Assembly (NCBI RefSeq): GCF_016545825.1
Contig: NC_052615.1
Span: 38,527,516-38,591,515 of the forward strand
Reading direction: 5' to 3'
Origin: Eucalyptus grandis
Taxonomy: Eukaryota > Streptophyta > Magnoliopsida > Myrtales > Myrtaceae
Length of the DNA: 64,000 nt
Made by a program: the position numbers and the translations under genes. Of the stretch, positions 51,801-64,000 are shown in pieces; position 1 is the stretch's first letter; every line of letters begins with the position of its first letter. Below the pieces are notes generated by a model that did no database searches, had not been told where the DNA came from, and worked only from the letters and a program-made list of their open reading frames with translations.

Positions 51801-54800
51801 ATGGCGGACGGAGCGGAACCGGCGCCGGCGGCGGAGGAATCCGCGAAGAGGATTGGGGACGAGGTGCGCCGCGCCGTCGAGCAGGCCAAGGAGCTCCAGG
51901 ACATGGCCTCCGCCCTCAACGCCCGGACCTCCGGCGAGGAGCAGCTCATCGGGCAGCGCGCCGTCGCGCTCGATTCCACCCTCCGCCGCCTCCGCTCGTC
52001 TATCGATTCTCAACTCAATCTCAAGCTCTTGGATCCTAAGCTCGCCGAAAAGGCATCTCCTCTCTCTCTCTCTTTCTCTCCCTGTGCAATCATTATTGTG
52101 CGCTCTCGGTTGATTATGGCGAGTACTGTCGTCGTGTGTGAGGGAGTTGTGATCGGAAATGTGTTGCATGCAGCTAGAAGAGGAGTTGCAGAGAGCGAGG
52201 TGTATTATGGTTGATGGAGACGCCTCTTCTTTCTTTCCTCCTAAGCCTCAAGGTGAGTCTGCTCTTCTACGTCCTTAATGTCCCCTTTTCAGGGGGGCAA
52301 AAAAATTTAAGTTTTTGAAGCTTGAAGGCCTGCTTGTGTTGGTATCCGTCGGCGAAGGTGGTTATGATTGATAATGGTGCGCAGGGAGGTTTCTGCGGAT
52401 GTTTCTGGGGCCAATCAACGTGCGTGCCTCTAAGAAAGATGTGCAGCTGAAGGTTAAGGAGGAGTACAACAGTTACAGAGTATGTGCCTGTTTACCGATT
52501 ACGAATTCTCGTGATTTGGTGGGCTGTGCCGTTAGGATGCTTCTCGACAGAGTCGATTATCGACTCTTATGAATTTGTTCTCCTGTTGGGCAATTGATGA
52601 GACTGCACATATGTGTCCTCCCTTCTTTTTTGTCTTGGCCTTGCTGTGGTGCATGTACACTTTTTTGGCCTCTTGAATGGTTATAGGTATAAAACAATCC
52701 CTGTCTTGTGAACAACAAGCCGCTAATGGTGTCCTGCTGGTTTTATTTTATTTTTTTGCAAACGGCCATTTCAGCTTACATGGCTGCAGGTAGTTTTACC
52801 TGCTTTATAGCTAGATGCGGCTGCATTGGAATTCCTCCTGACTTGCAAAGGACAAACTTGAAATGCCATTCTGTGCATTTGTCAAGGATTTTTTCCCCTT
52901 AAAGTTTCCCCTAGCAACACAACTTAGAAGCTGAAATGATTGACTTGTACCAACAGTGGTGGTGATGCCATTTACGTTACCAAAGTAACGTTGGGTATGC
53001 GAATCAAATTTCTAGCTTGAAGCTGCTACTAGGTACTTAATGGATTCCTCACATTTGGTGAAATCATAATATTCCCCGTTTCTTGTCCTTCTCATTATGT
53101 CATTGTTGTTCAAGGCTATGTGCGTGCAGCTCATTTGACCAAGATGAATTTCTATATCACTTAATCATTTTTTGTTTCTTATCATTATTTCCTATGGATG
53201 TAATGCCATTAGATGGCAAGAATTGGACTCCTTTGTAATTTTCATCCTATGATGACTGAGGTAATGTCAACTATAAAATATATGTAATTCTTTTGTTGTG
53301 TAGGTAAGATTCTTGAATCATGATGCATTCTACGTTCCCAGATTCCCTTTCCCTGTAAAATTTATTAAGTTTCTTGGAAAGCTCACTAAAACAGTGTTAT
53401 CTTGAAAATCTTGTAAGGTCTATCCTTCATTGGGGTTGTGCCTATAACATGCTAAGCTTTATCCTACTGCACGGGTGTATGGTCCTCACATAGTGTATAT
53501 GAATTACATCTGAAGCGAATGTGAAGGAACTCATATTTGGAACCAGAACTTATACTGTTTCCTTGGAGCAGGATAGAACTGCCCTCCTTTTTCTTCTGTT
53601 CCCAGCAATCCTACTCGTATTGAGATCTCGGATTTGGGATGGCTGCCTTCCAGCATTTCCAGTTCAGTTATACCAGGTATCCCTTGGTAGCATTTCCATG
53701 CTGATATGAAGTTTCTGTCAATGTCTGTAGCAGCGGAATATTTGTACTTTCTTTTAACTTGAGCATATGACTTAGGCATGGCTTTTGGTCCTGTACACTG
53801 GTTTGGCATTCAGGGAAAACATACTGAGAGTGAACGGAAGCGATATTCGTCCATGGTAAGTAAATTCATGTACACACTATGCTGACCTGTATTCATAAAC
53901 CTGATGTCCTCTACAAAATTTAGTCGGCTTATGTGGTTGGTTTTCACTAACTTGAGCTCGTAGGCACTAGTCTAATTCTCTAAGATCCAACATTCCAGTG
54001 GCATAGTTTAAAACAATTTAGTAGATTTCATGATCAGTCATATTTAGTTTGTCTCTGAGTTTGTACTGTTACTGAGCAATTGGAGATCTTCATACGTTTA
54101 GCTGTATCTGGAACTTGAAGAAGTGGAGGAATCAATTTTGTTTGAAATCAACTTAAGTTGGTTCTTGAACTTGACATTTTGCTTGTGCAGTTAATGAGAT
54201 CCTGCTGCTCAATTAAATTATTGTTGGACCCTGAGAATTAGTGTTCTCTAAATCTATGCATACAGTCTCTGGCTAAATTGAAAGTAATTTTACAAGTAAT
54301 CTCAGATTAAAGTGAAATTTAGAATATTTTCAATTGCTTGTAAAGATCTTGACTATTCATTTATTATGTGACTACCTCCAGACATTAAAAGTCAATTTCG
54401 TCTTTTTGGAGGTTCTTCTCTCGCTCATGAGTATGTAGATGCACCAGTACTCTATATGCAAGAATTTGAACTACAACTAAGATTACTGGGGTGAAAAGAA
54501 TGCAAGGAAGCTGGCATGTAGTATATGCATAAGTCACTATGTGTGAAAATACATAAGTTATTTTGCATTTTGTGTAGAATTTGGACACACCAACACTTTC
54601 AACCATGAATAGGGTTTTTGTGCTGAATTGAAAGTAGAATAATGACTGGCATATGAAACCTGACTTATTAGAATGCATGTGTGATCCCAAGAAAATTAAG
54701 AAGGTCATCTGGCTCTACCTACATCATGGGTGTCAATGTGAATTTTCTCCCCAGGCCACCTTCAAGAAGATACGTTCAACGGAGCTAGTGAATCCTGACA

Positions 54801-57440
54801 CTTAATGTTAAGAGTGTTAAGTTTAGAAACCATAACAAAATAGTAGCTTTTGAAATTCTGTGCCATGAAATCATACCACAGGCACAGCACCCAGTGTGCT
54901 TGCTTGAACCTTTGATATGGTCTGGCGAAAGCGTCTGAAACTTTGGGTGCGTTTATTTCATGGAAAATTCAAGATTTGAAAAACATTTTCCAAAAAATAA
55001 TTGGTTATATTTTTCAAAAAATGAATGAATGAATGAAAAATATTATCATCATACATGAAAATAATTTGGCATAAATTGTTATTGATAATGAAAATATTTT
55101 CTGTCGACTAAATTTTTTTAAGTGATATTCATCGGAAAATGTTTTCCAAATCTTGAGTTTTCCGTGAAGCAAACACAACCTTTGTTGGCATATCAATTTG
55201 TAGTATCTGAGTTGTACTTTTTTTTTTTTCTGAAGTCTCTGAATGGAGGTCACTGGTTTGTATCTTTTCTCATGCAGTGTCACTGCATGCATCTATGCTA
55301 AAATACGCAACTTAAGAGATCTTGTAAAGTTAACTGGAAATAAGATTTCATTTCTTAGTTTCATTGACTTTTCGTGGTGTAGACATACACTGAAGTATAT
55401 GTAGAAACATGTTCCGCTAGTCCAATGGTAGCTAAGCTTTACGAGTTTCACTAATATAAGGGAAAAGGTTGGGGAGAGGCCAAGCATATTCATCTAGACG
55501 TGAAGTGTAATTGCCAGCTATATCCAAGATTGTGAATTCACTCCTTTTTTGAACTAAAGAAATTGTACACAATTGAGTCACAACCTTTTTCTTGCATTAT
55601 ATTTACTGCTGGACATGGAGCATTCTTCCAAATATCCGGAAATGCTAGTTCATAAGTACCTTTTAGCGAAATCCCTAGTGTTGCTTGTGGTTTTTGAAAT
55701 CCATCCTCCATATATTCAGTCACATCTTTGAAGCCCTTGACTGCTATGTTTGACTTGATTTCATTTGCCTAGTCAATATCGAATTTGCTCTTCCTTGATT
55801 GTGAGATCTAGTCAGATCCTATTTCTTTAAGAACTTTGTTCATCCTCTTATGCTGGTTTGCGATTTTCTTGTCTTGTGCCGCCATTTGCACCAACTGTTC
55901 CTTTTGGCCATATATTGGCACTACTTGAAAAAACCTGTAATTTCTGTTGTATTAAGAAATGCTAATCTGTCATAAGGGACAAGTAGTCAAAGGAGTCTTC
56001 TATGTTATCTTTCCAGTCTATATTATGCCCTTTATGGGATCATGCCAATAAGTGTTCAAGAATGATAACAAGGCTTTGAAGAGCTACATTGACTTTGTCG
56101 AACATGCATGCTGGAGGATATTGAGTACCATAGCTGGACAAGCTTAAGTTCATAAACTCATAACAGAGGTGGGATCTCACATTCATCTTTAAAATGCGGG
56201 ATGGGTGGGGGAAAGCCTAATAATACAGGGACGGAATTTTTGGGATTGATCTTGAATATGTAAATTTTATGGAGAATTTGTTCTAGGTAGAATGTGGTGG
56301 TGTGAAAGGATCACGAACTTTTAGCCCACTTAGTAGGAGAAAGCATGATCGCTTGATTAATTTCTTTATTGCTGTGAGTTTCAACTTGGAACATGACGGT
56401 TTCTACTGTGTTTCCTCACCCTTATACTGATTTTTTAAAATTCTTTTATTGAGTGGAAGTATCCTTACATATAGTTTGGTCTAATCTTTTCTTGGCCCAA
56501 TGGCTTCTCTATTAGCTTCTATGTAACTGCTAATGTGCTTTTTCATGCACAATTGTGTTGGTATGCTCTCTTTCTTTTTCCCCTTTCGATGGCGGTGTGA
56601 TGGTTGCATGGATAACCTTGGCACGTGTGTAATAAGCTTAGTAATGGTATGCCTTTTGCATGGCTAAGAAAGATTATTTGGCAGGTGGATATACCATCAC
56701 TATTTTGCCATGATAATGGCACTTGTCAGCTTGACATGGGAAATTAAAGGACAACCCAAGTGTTCTCAAAAGCAGGTTAATTTTGTTTCGTTATAAAATG
56801 CTTCAAATTTGGTCTGAGTTTTGGATGATCAGTTTGAATTTATTGCAGAGAGGAGTGCAACTTTTCCTACAATGGGCCATACTGCAAGGAGTGGCGATGC
56901 TTCTACAGAATAGATACCAACGTCAGAGACTATATACTCGTATTGCATTGGGAAAGGTGCTTAGATACAAACATAATCTTTATGTGGTTGTATACTATTG
57001 CATCATATTTTGTTTGTTCGAAGTATTTTGTGTTTTGATTTTTCACTTGCTTGTCTATAATTTTTATCTTGAGGACCAAAGCTAATGTTTTAACAATTGA
57101 TTCAGGCCAAGAGAATGGACGTTGTTTGGGGAGAAACAGCAGGTGTGGAAGGCCAGTTGTGGCTTCTGTGTCCCATACTTTTCATTTTGCAGGTCAGACA
57201 TGCATCTGATAAGCAAAGGATTTTGCATATAGCAGCTCTTTGTTCATTTCAATAAAGCTATAAATTGTTAAACAACCTATAAGCCTATATTTGTTTATTT
57301 AGCTGAGAATGGAATGTCATGTTGAAACTCTTCCTGCATGGAGGAAAACAAGCTTAAGAACCCGAAAGTTCTGTACTGATAGGATGATCTATCCTAGGGC
57401 TATGTTGGCGGTTACAATATGGATCCCAGATAGCCACAAC

Positions 57441-57491
<51 letters not shown>

Positions 57492-57999
57492 CACAAGTGC
57501 ACACCTTTCACACAAAAGCTTTTTGACTCGAACATTGGGCCTTCTCTGAAATGGCGGATGTATGCTTAAGACAATTATCTGGAGACTATGATGCTATCAT
57601 GTTGAAGAGTAGAACTTGTGCACTGGACTGATTCTTTTGTTAATAAATGACTCGTGCTTCTTCTGAACTGTACTTCAGGGTTTCGAGGCATATGTTGGAT
57701 TTTTGCTGCTCAGAACTGCTTTTGTTGGCATGGCTTCTGAATGGCAGGTGCGTAATGCATTTGATGCTTGTGATGATTGGTATCTTTTCCTTCATTCAAT
57801 CACAACCTTTTTGGAATAGACGGGCAACTTTTGTAGAAATCAAGCACATGCAACCTGGTTTTGGCAGGTCATATTCTGCGGAATGCTCTTGGTCATAATG
57901 GCAGTCGGCAACTTTGTGAATACAGTACAGACACTCATGACGAAGTCGAGGTTTAAGGCAAAGATGAAAAGAACAAAGAGCAAGCAGTGCTTGGATTAG
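51801..57999 (+). CDS. TMEM120: TMEM120/TMPIT-like membrane protein, 10 exons
   Basis: Exons: 51801-52052, 52174-52252, 52385-52479, 53572-53676, 53776-53855, 56685-56775, 56849-56956, 57106-57192, 57679-57747, 57868-57999, all in phase, 365 residues. The N-terminal third (about 10-140) is charged and helical, consistent with the coiled coil of the family. About six hydrophobic segments follow (near 145-161, 178-190, 209-222, 236-252, 286-309, 323-341), with family motifs LRMFLGPINVRA, KVKEEYNSYRDRTALLFL, YTGLAFRENILRVNGSDIRPWW, QNRYQRQRLYTRIALGK and WGETAGVEGQLW. The basic tail is KSRFKAKMKRTKSKQ. Animal TMEM120 proteins have an ELOVL-like fold and bind coenzyme A in the ER or nuclear envelope; the plant role is unknown. 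The first intron starts with GC rather than GT. Exon 1 is CpG-rich. Intron 5 (2.8 kb) carries a MITE. Confidence 0.95.
54945..55180. mobile_element. Tourist-like MITE in TMEM120-like intron 5
   Basis: The left end GGGTGCGTTTATTTCATGG continues into gaaaattcaagatttgaaaa. The inverted right end reads GGTTGTGTTTGCTTCACGG then gaaaactcaagatttggaaa, so the TIRs run about 47 bp. TTT flanks both sides (54942-54944 and 55181-55183). It is 236 bp with no GC core. Confidence 0.85.
57443..57486. repeat. (CT)n microsatellite in intron 8
   Basis: Twenty-two uninterrupted CT units are followed by gtgtgcacaag, within the intron between exons 8 and 9 of the TMEM120-like gene. Likely highly length-polymorphic. 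Confidence 0.95.
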
Positions 58000-59399
58000 G
58001 CACATCCCTAACTCCTAGCTATAGCTTAGATTATGAATCTTTTTATGTTAGAAGTTCCATAGCTCTCATTTTTTAGTCTCTTCTGCTTCTAGATACCCAT
58101 TTCTGCCCGCCCCACAATTTTTTCCCTTTTCCTGTTTTGCTTGTGTGATGACTGTCGATGATAATGCAAGGCCATGGAAATAGGTCCATCCTCTAAATGT
58201 TTCTTTATCCACAACCACATTACGTGTTCTTCTCGTGTACCTTTTTTTTTCCAGATAAAAAGTACTTGAGTTTTGATGAGTTTGATCAGGATCTGAGAAA
58301 AGCACTTGAGTTTCGATGAGTTTGATCAGGATCTGAGACTTTTGCCTGAATGGGCAGGCTTCTTAATTGCCATACCACCGTGGAAGTATAATTGCACAGT
58401 TGATAAAACCAGGGACCTAAGGTAACATGTGGGCACGATACCTCGCCATGATTAGTGGGTTTGGATTCCTCCTCTCTCGATTTTGATGATTAGATAATAA
58501 TTGCCTTTTGAGAGCAAATCTGATGAGCGTCAATGTTCCACTTCCCAAGGCAAGCTAGCCTTACTTTCTCGGTGATTATCATCAGGTGCGCCGACAGTGT
58601 AAAGAACTATTTTAGCTTTCGCCATGAGTCTTAGAAATAGTTTATGTCACGGGTTGATTATTCAAAGCTGATAATGTAAATCTAATAAATATGTTTTTTT
58701 GGCTTCTGCTTTATAGTCTGATCCCTTCAGTCCAAAGCAACTTCCGGATGCAACGTAGTGCTTTGGAAGATTCAATGATGACTATTGGGTTGGTATTAAA
58801 GACGGCGTGAGGGTCACACCAAGTCATTTCTCTTCCTTTTACCACACGGTGAAAAGATTTTGCAATTTGCAATTTTGGGAACCCCACTCGGCCCTCCCTA
58901 CCCAAGGTGGGTAGATGGTTTGGGCCCCTTCCCAATTTATTTTCCTCTTAATTTTCTCGCCGGCAAAGGACAATAATTTGATGATGCCAACGACTTAAAA
59001 CGTCCAATTCTCATCTCAAATCAGCCCCAAAGGAATCTGATCATACGATCTTCTGCTTCTCCATTGTTGTGTTGGCGACATGATCCGAATATTTAATGTT
59101 TGCTCGCACCGAACGGTATCTTTAGCCCTACAAGACCGCGTCGCCATACTTGTTCTCTCATCCATTTTCATCTTTTTCTAGTCTCCTGCTAGGTTGATTA
59201 TAATAAGAACGAGGGGCATCTGCATGTGCACGCATTCCAGTGCGTGTTAAGTGACCGAGGGAAGCCGGTGCGACATTATTAGCCTATGATCGAACTAGAA
59301 GGTGTGATGATACTCTTGTTACTTCTATTATCACCTCCAAATCGTGTCGGTAAAAACATGCAGAAGGAAGAAAAGGCCAAAATTACCACGCTAAGATTT
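58000..59399. other. TMEM120-like 3' flank and intergenic DNA
   Basis: This contains the probable 3' UTR and a 40-bp tandem repeat at 58261-58340. I see no further gene. Confidence 0.4.
58261..58340. repeat. Tandem duplication, period 40 bp
   Basis: Two nearly identical units start agtacttgag (58261) and agcacttgag (58301) and share gatgagtttgatcagg. The few substitutions imply a fairly recent duplication. Confidence 0.9.
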
Positions 59400-60620
59400 T
59401 GGGAAAAATACCAAGAAAATCATAAACTCATAACATTTTTATTGATTCAGTTATAAATTTTTAAATCAAACCAATTTAGTTCTAAAACTTTTTATGTCGA
59501 TATCGTCTCAATCCATTCGACCAATTTTGGTGGGAGATTGTGAATGTGGACATTAGCCGTCCTATTGTGGCACGATGACACTGATAATTTTTACTATTCT
59601 TTTTATTTATTTTTTCCCTTCATCTTGGCTAGCGAGGAATAGCAAAGCTCACCTAGGTCCTTGACAGATTTAGAGCCATCAGAGCTGTGAAGGCCATCGC
59701 CCTAGGGGCTTTGCAACCATGTCGGCCATGGGCAAAGTTGCCCTCATGTAGATTTGGGAAGGGCCTTCACGCCCTTACTTGCAATCAACAAGGCAGTGAT
59801 GGCCTCATTGGCCATAGGTGAGGTAGCGAAGTCTCTTGCTAGATTTGGGCGGGGTTGCCTCACCGGCCAAAAAAGAAGGCAATAATAATAATAATAGAAA
59901 AAAAAAACTCAAAATATCATTAAAAAATACCAACGCTAGCGTACAATATCCACATCAACAATTTCCGGCTTAGATGGACTAAATTGGTACCGATGTGAAG
60001 TTCAATCAAAATGTTATGTTAAATTAGGGTGTAATTGGTAATTATTCTATTTTCAGGAGCAACTTTTGCTCAAAAATAGTTTTTTGTAATTCTGTTCCTT
60101 AAACGAGTTTCTTAGTATTTAAAGGTATTTGATAACTATTCAAATTTTTAAAAATAATTTATTACTTTTTTTCCTTTTCTTCTTCTTCCTTTAGCTAGTT
60201 GCCAGCCATCACCGAATGAGAGCAGGTGAGGTCACCGGCCTTGGGGGAGCCTTACTAGACCTCATCTAGTCGGTTGCTGGCCATTGCTGTGGCTGACGAC
60301 TAACTAGAGGAAGAAGAAAAGGGAGAGAAAAAAAAAAAAATAGGAAAAGAAGAAGAAGAGAAAATAGGTTTGGGTTTGATTTTGAAGTTGTTCTCGAGAA
60401 AAAAAAAAGTAACTTTTTTTTTTAATTTATTGATTGTGTTTTAAATCTATTTCTAGAAACAAAAATGTTACCATAAGGATTTATCTTATTTTTTTTGTTT
60501 TGAGAAAAAAAGAATATGATCATGCACTATTTGACATATTACCAAACATTTCCTTAATACCAATGTAATAAGTTTAACTTTTCCTTACTATTTTAAGTCA
60601 ATGACCAATTTTGGTCGGCC
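59400..60620. mobile_element. MULE-like element, right arm split by a Tourist-like insertion
   Basis: The left arm (59405-59560) has caatttagttctaaaac, caattttggt and gaatgtggac words. The inverse of 59935-60023 has caatttagtccatc and attgttgatgtgg. The core (59625-59870) is GC-rich with ggcctt/ccttcac words, followed by a purine tract. The right arm appears to continue at 60557 (accaatgtaataagttt) after the element 60027-60553. Limits are approximate. Confidence 0.55.
60027..60553. mobile_element. Tourist-like GC-core element
   Basis: TTA flanks both sides (60024-60026 and 60554-60556). The ends are GGGTGTAATTGGTAAT and, inverted, GGAAATGTTTGGTAAT. Inside are a pyrimidine tract (60165-60192), a core of agcc/ggcc words (60195-60300) and a purine tract (60305-60362). 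Confidence 0.75.
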
Positions 60621-62179
60621 TTGTGAAATGCACGCCATTGCACTCGATCACGTAGACATGGTTCGGGTTTCGGATTTACCCTAACATGAAAATTGTTTAA
60701 TTGCGAAGACTTGGAGAGAGGAGAAAGATTTCCTAGGAGCTCGAAAAGGTTTTATCTTTTGCCTGATTAGCTCAGCTGGATAGAGGAGACGTGTTTAGGC
60801 AAAGCTAATCGGAATAACTTCTAAATACCTCCACAATTGTAAAAATTCCCCGTCGTCACGTTTCATTTTCTATTTCGTTACTTCTCCACTCATCCTCCCC
60901 CATTATCTCACGCAAAACGTAATGCAAGTCGATTACAATTCGATCCCCACTCGGATTCACGCATGAAATGGACTAGCAACTTAATTAGTCGGCACAACTT
61001 TAATTCGATCGAAAAGGGTAATGATCGGTCCGAAGCACGCATCTCCCACCCAAAATCTCCACGACAACGCCAAATACCGTGATCACCTCCCGAATTTTCA
61101 GCTCGAGGGCTGCATCCACAATTCAAGTAACCGCAAAAACCCACATTGAATGCCACAATAAACAAGTAAGAAGAAATCCCCAAATTCGCATTCATACACC
61201 CGGTCCATCACGCTAGCGGTATTATCTATTAGAGATATTTAGGATTTTCTGTACAATATCTTCCTATGACAGAAATGATTACGATAATTATGTCGACTCT
61301 CTCTATGTTTCTTCAATACCATATGATATCTCTTAACAATATCTAATCTATTACCGAGAGGAGAAAGGCTCCCGAGATGCGAAAAACGGGGAGCTCGTCA
61401 TCATCACGTGGCTTCTTCAAACCCAACCCCAATCATGACAAACACTGTGGTTTACACCAAAACAAGGAAGGTTTAGTTTATGATATATACTCACATGGCC
61501 TTGGTGATCATGCTGTAATTAATTTTTGCTTTCTTTCTTTCTTGTTCGCCCCCTAACTTTTTGATGTATCTTGTGTAGTGGGACAAGCAAAAGGGGTGGT
61601 ACACATGTATACTCCAATTCACCACCTGTTCCTGAATCTCCAAGTTAAGCATATTTTTTTATTTTTTTATTTTTCGGCTGTGGGAGATCAGGAAGTGTCA
61701 TGTGTACCCACCATTACCATCCCTTCCTCTTTACTGCTAAAACGGCATTATTATAATAAAGCAAGTCATCAAAATTAAACTAATCAGTAGTAGATCAAAA
61801 GTGTACAGCCTGGGACCGTACCTACACAATTTTTTTTTTTTTTTTTTAAATACCAACCATTTTGCTCTACCCCCATGTGCCCCAGACATCTTATACAAGT
61901 ATAAGTCAATTTTTAAAAAAAGGGGGGAAAAAGAAAGAGAAAAAGAATGGGGAACTAACCTAAGGTCAGAAATTATGACAAGGCCCACATGGGGGGGATG
62001 GCTTCATGTGCATAATTAAAGGAATATATGTATATTTCCATGAAGTACCCACAGAAAAAAGGAAGATAGAAAGGAAGGGGTATGAGAGGTTAGATGTCAT
62101 TCACACCCTCTTGTGTGAGATTAAAGAAGGGAACAAAAGTGAGAGAAAGGCAGAATGAGTTTGTGGGAGGAGGGGGAGG

Positions 62180-62180
<1 letters not shown>

Positions 62181-62212
<32 letters not shown>
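62181..62212. repeat. (GA)n microsatellite
   Basis: Sixteen GA units are preceded by a G-rich purine run (gggaggagggggagggg). Confidence 0.95.
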
Positions 62213-62213
<1 letters not shown>

Positions 62214-63890
62214 CACATGGTAGGGCATCTCCTTGGAATTGATAGGTTTGAGGTTCTTGTTGGTGAGGACTGTGCAGATGGGAAAACCCCCCCATCCTTT
62301 TTGGCCTAGTTGGCACAGTTGATGTTGTTTTGCCAGTTGGAAATGATGTTCATGGGAGATTTTTTTTTATTAAAAAAAAGAAGAAAAACAGAGAGAAGAA
62401 GAATATGTACATTTGAGAAAATAATACATTTTATGGTTGTCAAGATTTGCCGAGCTAGTTGTTAGACTTGAATACCAACCGTGAGTCAAGTTTTGTCCAC
62501 ACTCGATGCATGTGAGTCAATGTGGCCCCGATTAGTTTGAGTTCATAGAGCCAGTTGCTCTGCTAGATTTGATCAATGCAAAAACCGTCATTTAATTGGA
62601 GATCGATTATGCTTAACTTTTGATGAAATTTCTATTAGTTGTATACCCTCCTTTTTTTTTTTTTTTTTCTTGTTATAGCTATTTTTTCTAGTTGTGAAAT
62701 GATAATATTTTCTATCGAATTGCACCTATCCTTTCTAGAATATATCATCACAAAAATCATATATTTCATTCAATCCCCTACTAAATTACTGACATGCAAT
62801 CTAAGTTTCGCAATACAGTTCTAGCATATTGGATTTGTGTAAGGCTATAAGCATCTCGCCTATTAATGGCATGACGATCCGATTCTTGCATCAGAGCGCC
62901 AGCCACCTGGAGATATTCTTTCTTTTCACCGACGACTGACAAAATATGGGAACTCAAATTTTTAGTTGGACGAATATATAAAAGCTTTGATACTTCCACT
63001 GGCACAACCGCAGCTCATGCGCATCTGAAAGCTACCGAGAACTAAATTCATCCGATGGGATCGCCCGATTTGAGAGAGAATCCGTCCAACATCAGACAGA
63101 CAATTAACCGAATCATGGTACTAATCGGCAAAAGTTAACAATTGCCATCGTTTCTCTTATGATCTTGTTACGTACAACACATAGAAACGCCGACACTTCC
63201 TGCCGAAAAACCAGCATTAAAACATGGCCGGATCATCACATTAAACTCTCTCAAAGCCAGAGAACATTTCGTAGAAGGCAGGGAAGGGCAACGTTAGCTT
63301 TTTACATGTTAATCGAAAGAATAATCGAAATCCATATCATCTGCATGATGTAGTTAGGAAAGTACCTAATCACATGGCGAATAATTCGTGGGAATTTCAT
63401 CAGATACCGGCTGTGTCTCTAACCCGAAAATTCCAATTGGCCCGTCATAAATTTCGTCACGAGAAATTTTAACCCTTGGAATCATCTTTGGCGAAAAACG
63501 AAAATAACAAGTTACCAAATGACGACCGCTCTTGCTTATGGTCTGCCGCATAATATAATAATAAAGGCAGATGGCACCACTTTGACATAACATCAGATCC
63601 TCCTTACATTAATTAGCTTAATCACTTCTTTCATCAGGTGAATAAACAAAAGCAGGAACTCGAAAGATGGAGACAACCGAAGTTGATGGAAGAATTGTTG
63701 AAGGAAGGGTTAAATTAATTAACATGGACAATGAGAGTTATTATACAATTGCAATAAATCAAAAGTGAGATGAAGAAACAACAAAAGACCCAGCTGCTTT
63801 TGAGCTCATACAACCGAAGAAGATGAGAGAGAGAATCCAAAGCTAAGCAATTATATCGAGCAGAAACGAACAAAGGAGATCAACTCCTTC

Positions 63891-64000
63891 CTCTTCTTCT
63901 TCTTCTTCTTCTCCCTTCCATGTGCCTCTCCTTTCAAGTGGCTTTCTCTGAATTCTTCTTCTTCTTCTTCTTCTTCTTCTTCTTCTTCTTCTTCTTCTTC
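63891..64000. repeat. (CTT)n microsatellites at the window edge
   Basis: A first CTT run at 63891-63912 and a second from about 63954 continue to the last base, so the array is cut by the window end. Confidence 0.95.

Larger units (their letters stand above)
60621..64000. other. Right-hand intergenic region
   Basis: No gene was recognised. A D-arm-like tRNA word (tagctcagctggatagag, 60769-60786) occurs without a T arm and is probably a fragment. A GA microsatellite lies at 62181-62212. The last 120 bases are CTT-rich and could be the leader or promoter of a gene beyond the window. Confidence 0.4.

Noticed and set aside
51455..52039. 194-codon frame overlapping TMEM120-like exon 1
   Set aside because: Out of frame with the conserved protein; a by-product of CpG-rich leader and exon sequence.

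Overview
This is a nuclear genomic window from a flowering plant, most likely a eudicot. The evidence is GT-AG multi-exon genes, a plant-type actin with introns at the conserved plant positions, an ATL-type RING-H2 ubiquitin ligase, plant homologues of HEATR6 and TMEM120/TMPIT, and a dense population of plant-style non-autonomous transposons. Some repeat families recall woody rosids (Myrtales would be my guess), but the sequence alone does not prove this.

Layout. 1-2133: AT-rich intergenic DNA with a MULE-like repeat fragment and a 153-bp tandem duplication. 2134-3393 (minus): two-exon gene for a small basic, probably mitochondrial protein. 3736-3969: SINE with a perfect 18-bp target-site duplication. 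5843-6393: Tourist-like element. About 6530-10629 (plus): complete actin gene with a long leader intron. 13052-13720 (minus): intronless ATL-type RING-H2 E3 ligase with a TATA box. 13721-25892: gene-poor DNA with a degraded L1-type LINE (inverted 5' part, plus-strand RT/RNase H part, Tourist-like element inserted in the RNase H region), further Tourist-like elements, a minisatellite and an hAT-like element. 25893-39726 (plus): 27-exon HEATR6-like gene, every exon join in phase, with transposons in its larger introns. 39727-51800: gene-free and rich in nested TIR elements. 51801-57999 (plus): 10-exon TMEM120/TMPIT-like gene whose first intron uses a GC donor. 58000-64000: intergenic repeats, ending in a CTT microsatellite cut by the window edge.

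The genes are unrelated housekeeping or regulatory loci and do not form a pathway or cluster. I see no undescribed multi-gene system. The most unusual recurrent structure is a cassette (pyrimidine tract, GC-rich core with GGCGAGG/GCCGG-type words, purine tract) found inside two different kinds of terminal-inverted-repeat element: long-TIR MULE-like elements and Tourist-like elements with 3-bp target-site duplications.
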